A DNA stretch of 64,000 nucleotides from an uncultured Mycoplasmatota bacterium (GTDB lineage: Bacteria; Bacillota_I; Bacilli_A; RF39; UBA660): positions 19,016 to 83,015 of the forward strand of contig UREA01000003.1 in the NCBI GenBank assembly GCA_900546715.1, given 5' to 3'. Numbering within the stretch: position 1 is the stretch's first letter; every line of letters begins with the position of its first letter. Shown in pieces: positions 26,487 to 33,973 of the stretch. Both the position numbers and the translations under genes were made by a program. The notes beneath the pieces are model-generated. The model saw nothing but the letters and a program-made list of their open reading frames with translations, searched no databases and was not told the origin of the DNA.

Positions 26487-27250
26487 AAAATCTCCGTACC
26501 AATCCAATTATAATGATCATTATTAATAATAAAACTACTTCTATAACTTACTCTTCTTCTAGTTAAATGTTTATTAATATATTCATCTAATGTTAAATTA
26601 TCTTCATTTACATCATTACTATTAAATTCCAATAACACTTCCTCATATAAACCATTACTATATACTTTATATTCTACTACTCCATCAATACTCTCTTCAC
26701 TATAAAAAAGTATACTTTCATCTAAATATATTTTATCATCACTTATGCTAATATTTTCTATATCTCTATCAGCTTTATAAAGTATTCCTTCATAATCAAG
26801 TATATTACATACATATTCTTGATTTATATATTCACAATTATTCTTTCCATTTACATTAAAACTTTCATTTACTATTATTTTATCATTTCCATACATATTA
26901 CTTACAATGTTAATAAGTTCATTACTATCAATTTTACTTTCACTTACACTATACATTCCTTTAGTAAGCAATATCTTATTATCTATATCTTTTATAGTTA
27001 CTAACTTATCTTGATAAGAACTTTTATACTCTTTATTATTTACAGTAACATATGGTATTAAATTCTCAAGTTCTAAACTTAAAGAATCTACTCCTCCATC
27101 AAAATTAACAACTGTATTAATATCCATATCACTACTATCTTTATTAATCCAATTATTAACATAAAGCAATATACAAATAACCAATAACAATATAAATATA
27201 ATAAATCCCAGTATTATATTTTCTTTTCCTTCTTTAGTATCATATTTCAT
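26483..27250 (-). CDS. membrane-anchored protein, 255 aa
   Basis: The N-terminal helix is at about 12-32 (IILGFIIFILLLVICILLYV), followed by an acidic extracytoplasmic domain with CEYINQEYVC as the only cysteine pair and the ending DHYNWIGTEIL. The overall plan matches the protein at 7919-8728. First gene of the operon leading to the HerA-like ATPase. It ends in TGA overlapping the next ATG. Confidence 0.65.
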   Translation of the reverse strand: MKYDTKEGKENIILGFIIFILLLVICILLYVNNWINKDSSDMDINTVVNFDGGVDSLSLELENLIPYVTVNNKEYKSSYQDKLVTIKDIDNKILLTKGMYSVSESKIDSNELINIVSNMYGNDKIIVNESFNVNGKNNCEYINQEYVCNILDYEGILYKADRDIENISISDDKIYLDESILFYSEESIDGVVEYKVYSNGLYEEVLLEFNSNDVNEDNLTLDEYINKHLTRRRVSYRSSFIINNDHYNWIGTEIL

Positions 27251-27274
27251 TTATATCACCTATTCTTTAATAAA

Positions 27275-27304
27275 AGTATAACACAAAACCTATATTTAAG
27301 TAAA
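27275..27304 (-). promoter_or_regulatory. promoter of the HerA operon
   Basis: On the minus strand TTTACT, 18-base spacer, TATACT (27275-27280), about 25 bases before the first gene. Confidence 0.55.
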
Positions 27305-27315
27305 TAATGTATTGT

Positions 27316-27367
27316 AAAAAAACTGATAAACTATCAACTTTTAACTTTGACATATTTATCAGTTTTT
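27316..27367. terminator. terminator AAACTGATAAA / TTTATCAGTTT
   Basis: An eleven-base perfect stem with T-runs on both sides, located past fn3-B. Confidence 0.75.
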
Positions 27368-27470
27368 ATTTTAACATTTATATTCTTTGAAATTATATAT
27401 TTTTAAATTAATTTATAAAAATTTACACACTTCTATTGACAAGGTCTCCATTCGCTCTAAAATTCACCCC

Positions 27471-27502
27471 GCTCGCCTGGACCGCAAGGGCCCTAGACGA
27501 GC
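27471..27502 (-). other. GC-rich hairpin directly after the fn3-B stop codon
   Basis: On the minus strand GCTCGTCT pairs with AGGCGAGC and, inside it, GGGCC pairs with GGTCC around a CTTGC loop. It starts 13 bases after the stop and is not followed by a T-run, so it is not a terminator. It sits at the edge of a patch of unusually high GC. Neither fn3-A nor fn3-C has an equivalent. Diversity-generating retroelement targets carry a GC-rich element and hairpin at this position, which is why it is noted. Confidence 0.6.
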
Positions 27503-27514
27503 AATGTCCTAGCC

Positions 27515-29209
27515 TCAATTCACACGAATCGGGTCAGTGGACAAGCCACTTCCCGATGCATATGTTATCGAAGATGTTAGATAAAAGACTGGCCGCACGC
27601 CGTGCGAATTGCTCACTGTACTGTCAGAGACATCGCCAGCGGAATCCACTCGAAAGGCAGCAGTCGAAACGTACGAATCGCGGGAAATAGTCCATTCTTC
27701 AGAACCTAAGTACATCCAATTATTGTCTCTAACAGTGGTTGAATCATAACTACTTAATCCTGTTGTCCAATTACTATTACTTGCCGCATATCCGTAATCA
27801 CTTACATACATCAAGCCAATTTTGGCACTATATGTTGTACTACTTGAGCTACTTCCTACTTCGTAATTGTATGCTGCTTTTGGTGTTCTTATTCCATTTG
27901 AATATATCATTCCTCCTACTTTCCAGTTTGTTGTTGCTATCTTATTTTGCCATGTACTACTTAATCCACTTATATATGTTCCATTTAATGTCCCTGTATT
28001 TAATGTACTACTACTCCATCTATTAATTCTACTTGAGTTTGATCCACTCCAATAGTAGTTTCCTATACTTGTGTTTTTGATTAGTTTTACTTGATTGCCA
28101 AATACTCCTATTATTCGATACAAATTATCACTTGGACATGTACTTGCAGTACTTCCAAAACAGACATAATTATTTGGATTTGCCCCGGCATATCTATAGG
28201 AACTATCACCTGCTGAATTAGCTAAACTACTTGTATGATAATATAGTCCATTTGAGCCTTGGCTTGTATATTGATTTTTTATACATGTTGCTAAATTTGT
28301 GCCAGTATTGCAAATATATGTTACACTTTCTGTTTCGGCATTTATTGTATATACATTTGAATCTACTCCATTGGTATCTTTTACATATACTCTTATACTA
28401 TAATTTTGTCCAGCACTTAATCCACTAAATGTATAGGTATTTGAGCTTGAACTTGTATAACTTCCATTATTTATTGAATAATAATAGTTTTGAATATTGT
28501 TTGTTCCTCCACTTGCATTTACACTTACCGTTATTGAATCATTACTTACACTTGTTGCTGTTACACTGTTTACTGTAGGATTTACATAGTTATCTGTTGT
28601 TACTTCTATTGTTTCTTCATTTGATTCATATCCAAGTGTATCTTTTGCATACACTTGGATAGTATATTCATGATTCATCGTTAAATTACTAAATATATAA
28701 CTTGGTGTACTACTTTCTTGATAACTGTTTCCCCCATCTATACTAAAATAGTATTTATCTACAGGATTTTCTCCTCCAGATGTAGTTATTGTTACAGTTA
28801 TACTATTATAAGTTTTTGTAGATTCTACATTACTTATTTGTACTACATTATATAAATCAAAATATACATAACAAGCATCTGATTTATTACTTAATAATTC
28901 TACTATACCTTCTTCTCTATTCCATCTTAGTTCTCCACCATTTTCACATCTACTTAATTCACTATTAAAAGCATAATTTCCACTTGGCCATGTATTAGTT
29001 GTTGATTCTTGATATGTTCCATCACTTTGTTCCAACATTAATGTTAGAAATGAATTATTGATTAAGTTTTTATTGTTATTGTTGTTAGCCATAAAATTGT
29101 TTTGATTATTATTTTTAATCAACATAAAACAAATTATTGTTATTAACATAATTATAAATATACTTCCTATCAAAATTATTTTTTTGTGATTTTTTACCTT
29201 TTCCATCAT
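27515..29209 (-). CDS. fn3-B: membrane-anchored fibronectin type III surface protein with GC-rich variable C-terminus
   Basis: A 564-residue paralog of fn3-A. The membrane anchor is at about 11-33, the shared cysteine domain (NLINNSFLTLMLEQSDGTY) at about 45-115, two fibronectin type III repeats at about 118-300, then the C-terminal domain (YRYAGANPNNY, LYRIIGVFG, IGLMYVSDYGYAAS, WTISR ... RPVFYL, SGSGLSTDPIR). Bases 27596-27679, coding the segment between WTISR and RP, are about 55% GC by hand count in otherwise AT-rich DNA. Its codons are unlike those of the rest of the gene. AGGAGTGAT precedes ATG 29209. It ends in TGA. Confidence 0.8.
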   Translation of the reverse strand: MMEKVKNHKKIILIGSIFIIMLITIICFMLIKNNNQNNFMANNNNNKNLINNSFLTLMLEQSDGTYQESTTNTWPSGNYAFNSELSRCENGGELRWNREEGIVELLSNKSDACYVYFDLYNVVQISNVESTKTYNSITVTITTSGGENPVDKYYFSIDGGNSYQESSTPSYIFSNLTMNHEYTIQVYAKDTLGYESNEETIEVTTDNYVNPTVNSVTATSVSNDSITVSVNASGGTNNIQNYYYSINNGSYTSSSSNTYTFSGLSAGQNYSIRVYVKDTNGVDSNVYTINAETESVTYICNTGTNLATCIKNQYTSQGSNGLYYHTSSLANSAGDSSYRYAGANPNNYVCFGSTASTCPSDNLYRIIGVFGNQVKLIKNTSIGNYYWSGSNSSRINRWSSSTLNTGTLNGTYISGLSSTWQNKIATTNWKVGGMIYSNGIRTPKAAYNYEVGSSSSSTTYSAKIGLMYVSDYGYAASNSNWTTGLSSYDSTTVRDNNWMYLGSEEWTISRDSYVSTAAFRVDSAGDVSDSTVSNSHGVRPVFYLTSSITYASGSGLSTDPIRVN

Positions 29210-29259
29210 TTTTTATCACTCCTAAAATTTTTACCATACCCTATTTTTTCCCATTCTAC

Positions 29260-29292
29260 AAAAAAAAAAAAAAAAATCAACCTTTCGGTTGA
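29260..29292 (-). terminator. leader terminator with a 17-base T-run upstream of fn3-B
   Basis: On the minus strand the hairpin TCAACC-GAAA-GGTTGA is followed by T17 (29260-29276) and, 50 bases later, the fn3-B start. It therefore stands between a leader region and the gene rather than behind a gene. The long homopolymer is prone to slippage. Confidence 0.75.
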
Positions 29293-29299
29293 AATTTAT

Positions 29300-29366
29300 A
29301 CAATTTTTTGACGGGAGCCAAAAATTGTGAAACTAAAATTTTGTTTTACTGCTTTAGTTTGACTCC
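29300..29366 (-). promoter_or_regulatory. structured leader with possible pseudoknot upstream of fn3-B
   Basis: On the minus strand: GGAGTC (29361-29366), hairpin AAACTAAA / TTTAGTTT (29330-29360), hairpin ACAATTTTT / AAAAATTGT (29300-29328) whose loop holds GGCTCC (29314-29319), able to pair with the upstream GGAGTC. The terminator with T17 follows. The layout is that of a riboswitch or protein-sensed leader. I cannot match it to a known class. Confidence 0.5.
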
Positions 29367-29438
29367 TACTTAAAACTTTATTTTTCTATTTTTATGTTTT
29401 TTAAATTTTCGTTGATTTCTTTAGCACAAGTTTTTTGG

Positions 29439-29470
29439 AAAAAAAGAAATAGCTAGGTATTAACTATTTC
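29439..29470 (-). terminator. rmuC terminator
   Basis: GAAATAG / CTATTTC stem overlapping the last codons of rmuC, followed by seven T on the minus strand. Confidence 0.75.
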
Positions 29471-30544
29471 CCTCTTTTCTTTATTTTCTAATAATTTATC
29501 GACATCAACATTATTAATAGAATCAAATCTCTTAGTAATTTTTTCACTGGTTGTACTTAGTTCATCAATACTTTGATTGACAGTTTTAACACTTCTTGAT
29601 AATTTATCCCAACGATCTTTAAATCTGGTAAATTCTATACTTAGTTTACTTAATTCTTCATGAATAATCTTCGTATATTTATCTCGTTCCATATTTTTTA
29701 GAATCATACTAATTATTGATAATGTAGAAATTAAAGTTGTAGGTCCGGTGATCCACACCCTTTTATTATAAGCATAATTTATTAAATCAGGGTGATAAGC
29801 ATTAATTTCCGCAAATAGTGCTTCAGCTGGTAAAAACATGATAGCTTCATCTGATGTTTCACCAGGAATTATATATTTTTCAGAAATATCATTGATATGT
29901 TTTTTAACATCAGCCACAAATAGCTTTTCGGCTTGATCACGGATTTGTTTATCTTTAGTTTTATCAGTCATTCTTTGATAGTTTTCTAGTGGAAATTTAG
30001 AGTCAATTGCAATAGTTCCAAGTGGTGCTGGAGCATATAAAAGAGCATCAACTATAGCACCATTAGAAAATTTATGTTGAGTTTCATAAATACCATTTCT
30101 TGAACCAAAGGCATTATTTAAAATATATTCAAGGTTTACTTCCCCAAAAGTTCCTCTAGTTTTTTTATCAGTTAAAACATTTTGCAGTGATATAATTTCT
30201 CCATTTAGACTATCTATTTTCTTTTGAGCTTCATCAATTTTAGATAAACGCTCTAACACATCCATAAATGTTTTATTACTCTTCTCAAAATTCTTATCTA
30301 ATCTTTCATTAACAGTATCACTAATAAGAGTTAATTTTCTTTCAATTTTCTCATTTAATTTTTCAAAATCAGTCATTAAATCTTTTGAAAAGCTAAATTT
30401 AAAATCTCCAATTTCTTTATTGATATTAGCTTCAAAATGCCCAATTCTCTCCATTAAATCATTATTATTTTGTCTTCTTACTAAAAGTACTATTAATAAA
30501 ATAATAACTAATACCAGTAAACCAATTATTATATATTCTATCAT
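29453..30544 (-). CDS. rmuC: DNA recombination protein RmuC
   Basis: 363 residues. N-terminal membrane helix at 3-22, a coiled coil at about 25-115, then the RmuC nuclease-like domain: TRGTFGEVNLEYILNNAF, DALLYAP, IAIDSKFPLENYQRM, IMFLPAEALFAEI and VWITGPTTLISTLSII. RmuC limits rearrangements at inverted repeats. Standard length. It sits three bases downstream of the DUF4143 ATPase gene, so the two are probably co-transcribed. Confidence 0.95.
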   Translation of the reverse strand: MIEYIIIGLLVLVIILLIVLLVRRQNNNDLMERIGHFEANINKEIGDFKFSFSKDLMTDFEKLNEKIERKLTLISDTVNERLDKNFEKSNKTFMDVLERLSKIDEAQKKIDSLNGEIISLQNVLTDKKTRGTFGEVNLEYILNNAFGSRNGIYETQHKFSNGAIVDALLYAPAPLGTIAIDSKFPLENYQRMTDKTKDKQIRDQAEKLFVADVKKHINDISEKYIIPGETSDEAIMFLPAEALFAEINAYHPDLINYAYNKRVWITGPTTLISTLSIISMILKNMERDKYTKIIHEELSKLSIEFTRFKDRWDKLSRSVKTVNQSIDELSTTSEKITKRFDSINNVDVDKLLENKEKREIVNT

Positions 30545-30546
30545 TT

Positions 30547-31866
30547 CTATCTCCCTACATAATCATCAATACAAAATATAGCATAGATTGGTACTGATTT
30601 AATTTTAGTTTTCTCATCATATCCAAAATTTTTAGTACTTATTCTAATTGCATATTTTGGCTTGTATAAATCTATATATTTAGTTAAACTTTTTGATGTA
30701 ACATTTTTATTAGCTTTTACTTCCATAGGAATAATTCCATCTTTAGTATAAAGTAAAAAATCTATTTCATAATCATCATTTCTCCAATAATAAAGATTAT
30801 ATTTTTTGCATACTAATTGATTAGCCACATAGTTTTCAGCAATTACTCCTTTATATAGGGATATATTATCCGTTAATATATCACTAAGAGAAATATTTAA
30901 TTTATAATTAAGAATTCCTACATCACTTAAATACAATTTAAATGCATCCGTATCAACAAAACCTTCAAGAGGAACTTCTGGTAATTTAACCGCTTTGGCT
31001 TGTAAAACCAAATTACTTGCTAAAAGCCAATCTAGAGCTGATTCGTAATCTCTACTTCTAGCATTACTATCAATTTTGGAATATTGAAACTTATTACTAA
31101 GATTAGAAAGTTGGTTAGGTAAAGAATCATAAATACGTGATACTTTTAATGATTCAGCATTATTTTTTACATATTTTTGCATATCATTAAAATATCCTTC
31201 AACAATACTGGGAATAATATTAGTATTATATTTAATGTAGTCCTTATTAACATCTAACATGTTTTGAATTGATTCAGGCATTCCTCCAGTTATTAGATAG
31301 ATACGATACAAATTTAGAGCTTTTTCATGAACGGGATTAGATACAGCTTTGTTTTCGGCATAACATTTATTAAATAATTCTATCATGTTATTTTCTCCCA
31401 TCGCCCACAAAAATTCTTCAAAATCCATGGGATACATATTAAGCATTGCAACTTTACCAACTGGGAAAGCTTTTTTTAATCTTTTTAATTTTAATCCTAG
31501 TAATGAACCAGCACAAATTATATGCATTTTGGGATGTTCTTCATTAAAATACTTAAGTTCGGAAATTAATTCTTCACTTTCTTGTATTTCATCAATAAAA
31601 AGACAAGTATCATCTCCCTCTAATTCACTATCAAGTAATACCTTCAATTGAAGAAACTTTTCATCAGAAGTAAAATTTGATTTATATAAATCAATTATAT
31701 TATCTTGAGAGAACAAATTTACATAAACAACATTTTTATAGTTATTTTTACAAAATTCTTTAATTATATAAGTTTTTCCACATTGTCTTACTCCCATAAG
31801 CATTAAAGGTTTGGCATTTAAAGTATTTTTCCACTTTATAAGTTCATCATATATTTTTCTTTTCAT
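30547..31866 (-). CDS. AAA ATPase with DUF4143 domain
   Basis: 439 residues. The N-terminal ATPase domain has Walker A LMGVRQCGKTYII and Walker B CLFIDEIQES, followed by ICAGSLLGLKL. The C-terminal DUF4143 region (about 215-420) has LSNLSNKFQYSKIDSNA, YLSDVGILNYKLN and the nuclease-like YYWRNDDYEIDFLL with PMEVKANKN. The D-E-K set resembles a PD-(D/E)XK fold. The family is widespread and of unsettled function. The 135 bases upstream carry a 33-base periodic repeat. Confidence 0.9.
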   Translation of the reverse strand: MKRKIYDELIKWKNTLNAKPLMLMGVRQCGKTYIIKEFCKNNYKNVVYVNLFSQDNIIDLYKSNFTSDEKFLQLKVLLDSELEGDDTCLFIDEIQESEELISELKYFNEEHPKMHIICAGSLLGLKLKRLKKAFPVGKVAMLNMYPMDFEEFLWAMGENNMIELFNKCYAENKAVSNPVHEKALNLYRIYLITGGMPESIQNMLDVNKDYIKYNTNIIPSIVEGYFNDMQKYVKNNAESLKVSRIYDSLPNQLSNLSNKFQYSKIDSNARSRDYESALDWLLASNLVLQAKAVKLPEVPLEGFVDTDAFKLYLSDVGILNYKLNISLSDILTDNISLYKGVIAENYVANQLVCKKYNLYYWRNDDYEIDFLLYTKDGIIPMEVKANKNVTSKSLTKYIDLYKPKYAIRISTKNFGYDEKTKIKSVPIYAIFCIDDYVGR

Positions 31867-31918
31867 TTTATACTCACCGTTTTTATTTTAGCACTTTTTG
31901 CTTCTTTTTTCAATGGAT

Positions 31919-31997
31919 TTCACGTTTTTCCTACTCTTTTACACCAAAATTTTCACGTTTTTTCCAAGTTTTTTAGTCAAAATCTTCACGTTTTTCC
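31919..31997. repeat. three direct repeats of TTCACGTTTTTCC at exact 33-base period
   Basis: Copies start at 31919, 31952 (one extra T) and 31985. CAAAAT precedes the second and third copies. It fills the gap between asnB and the ATPase gene. Confidence 0.75.
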
Positions 31998-32001
31998 TAA
32001 T

Positions 32002-33831
32002 TTAAGCATTTGCCACTTCTTTAAAAAACACATCATACCACTTTAGAAAGCAATAAACTGTCCATATTTTACGATAATTATCTTTTTTATTATTTTTATG
32101 TTCTATTAATAATTTGTTTAAAAGTTTAGTATTAAAATAATACTTCGCTATTTCACTATTTAATGTGTTTTTTACTTCTTCATAAACATCATCATCTTTA
32201 ATCCATTCCCGAATTGGCACCGGAAAACCTAATTTTTTCTTTTTATAAGCTTCAGTTGGTATAACCTCTCTCGCAGCTTCTCTTAGGGCTACTTTGGTAT
32301 TTTCTTTAGTAACTTTATATTCGATAGGTAGAGTTTTTGCAACATTAAATACACACTTATCAATAAATGGCACTCTTCCTTCTAGGCCACTTGCCATAGT
32401 CATACGATCAGCCTTAAGCAAAATATCTTTCATAAGCCAATAATTTATATCAATTGCTTGCATTTTTTCAATATCCGTAAAATTACTATATTCCGCGTAT
32501 GTTTCTTTTGTTACATCAATTCCCCTTAAAGGATATTTGTTTTTTAATACTTTACGAGCCATTTTTTCAGAGAAATTTCTATTTACTCCAATATAATAGT
32601 TTTCAGGTCTTTCCCCTCTTCTAATTAAGAAATTTACCCCTTTAAACTCCGGCAATAGTTTCGCAATATTACTTAAAAAATGTCTGATAAAAAATGGTAA
32701 TTTATTATAAAAGCCCATATCAACATCATAACGATATATATTATATCCACCGAAGAATTCATCAGCTCCTTCACCAGATAATACTACTTTTACATCTTTA
32801 CTTGCAAGTTTTGCCACAAAATATAGAGAAATTGCAGCAGGATCACTAGTTGGTTCATCTAAATAATAAAATATATCACTTAAACTATTCATATATTCAT
32901 CCTTAGTTATAACATGGCTTTTATTAGTAATACCTAATTTTTCAGCTAAATCTTTAGCGTAAGTTATTTCATCATATTTAGGAATATCATAACCAACAGT
33001 ATAAGTTTTATTTGGTTTAGCAAGTGATACTATATAAGATGAATCAATTCCACTAGATAAAAATGAACCAACTTCTACATCACTAAGTAAATGATGATTT
33101 ACTGAATCTTTCATAACATCAGCTATTTTTTCTACGGCTTCCGCAAATGTTTGATTCTCTTCTTTAAAATCTAATTTAAAATATTTATCAATTGTTATAT
33201 TTCCATCTTTAAATAGTAAACTAGATCCCGCATCTAAGCGATACACTCCCTTAAAAAATGTTTCATTTGTTGGAACAAAGCTAAATTCTAGATATGCTTG
33301 CATTATTGCTTCATTAAATTCTTTTTTAAAATCTGGTAAATCTAAGAATGCTTTTATTTCTGATGCAAACATAAATGTATCATTCATATAAGCATAATAT
33401 AAAGGCTTTATCCCAAAGTTATCCCTTGCTAAAAATAATTCTTTGCTATTTTTATCATAAATAGCAAAAGCAAACATACCACGCAAATGTTTTGGTAAAT
33501 CAGTATGCCACTCTTCAAAGCCGTGGACTAATACTTCAGTGTCACTTGTAGTTGTAAAGGTATGTCCAAGATTTAATAATTCTTCTTTTAATTCTTTATA
33601 GTTATAAACTTCACCATTATAAACAATTATAACGCTCTTATCTTCATTAAACATCGGTTGATTACCAGTAGATAAGTCAATTATGGAAAGTCTGCGGTGA
33701 GCAAGTGCTATATCATCATCAATAAAATATCCTTCACCATCAGGTCCTCGATGTTTAATACGCTCACTCATTTTAGTAATTAATTCTTTCTTTTCTTCCC
33801 GTTTTGTTATAATTCCTGCAATTCCGCACAT
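32002..33831 (-). CDS. asnB: asparagine synthase (glutamine-hydrolysing)
   Basis: 609 residues. The start is placed at ATG 33831 so that the nucleophile Cys is residue 2 (MCGIAGI), with GGGTGG upstream. The N-terminal glutaminase domain has KHRGPDGEG, AHRRLSIID and VYNGEVYNYKEL. The synthetase domain has the ATP-binding SSGIDSSYI motif, LSGEGADEFFGGY and the KADRMTM block. Its start lies just two bases after the end of the extended LtaS-like frame, so the two genes form an operon. Confidence 0.96.
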   Translation of the reverse strand: MCGIAGIITKREEKKELITKMSERIKHRGPDGEGYFIDDDIALAHRRLSIIDLSTGNQPMFNEDKSVIIVYNGEVYNYKELKEELLNLGHTFTTTSDTEVLVHGFEEWHTDLPKHLRGMFAFAIYDKNSKELFLARDNFGIKPLYYAYMNDTFMFASEIKAFLDLPDFKKEFNEAIMQAYLEFSFVPTNETFFKGVYRLDAGSSLLFKDGNITIDKYFKLDFKEENQTFAEAVEKIADVMKDSVNHHLLSDVEVGSFLSSGIDSSYIVSLAKPNKTYTVGYDIPKYDEITYAKDLAEKLGITNKSHVITKDEYMNSLSDIFYYLDEPTSDPAAISLYFVAKLASKDVKVVLSGEGADEFFGGYNIYRYDVDMGFYNKLPFFIRHFLSNIAKLLPEFKGVNFLIRRGERPENYYIGVNRNFSEKMARKVLKNKYPLRGIDVTKETYAEYSNFTDIEKMQAIDINYWLMKDILLKADRMTMASGLEGRVPFIDKCVFNVAKTLPIEYKVTKENTKVALREAAREVIPTEAYKKKKLGFPVPIREWIKDDDVYEEVKNTLNSEIAKYYFNTKLLNKLLIEHKNNKKDNYRKIWTVYCFLKWYDVFFKEVANA

Positions 33832-33973
33832 TTTATCCACCCAAAACCTTTCTATAATAATCATTTTGCATAATATATCTACTCATAGTAATTTTATTAG
33901 ATACTACACTATTCATATATTTGATATAATCTTCACCTACATCAATGCCATCTTTAGCAACAAAATCACCAGT

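Noticed and set aside
27436..27690. Open frame of 84 codons on the plus strand at the fn3-B 3' end
   Set aside because: Antisense to the fn3-B C-terminus and its hairpin; no ribosome site. It exists only because the patch is GC-rich.
31919..31997. CRISPR array
   Set aside because: Only three short repeats in AT-rich DNA, no cas genes, spacers not unique in character.
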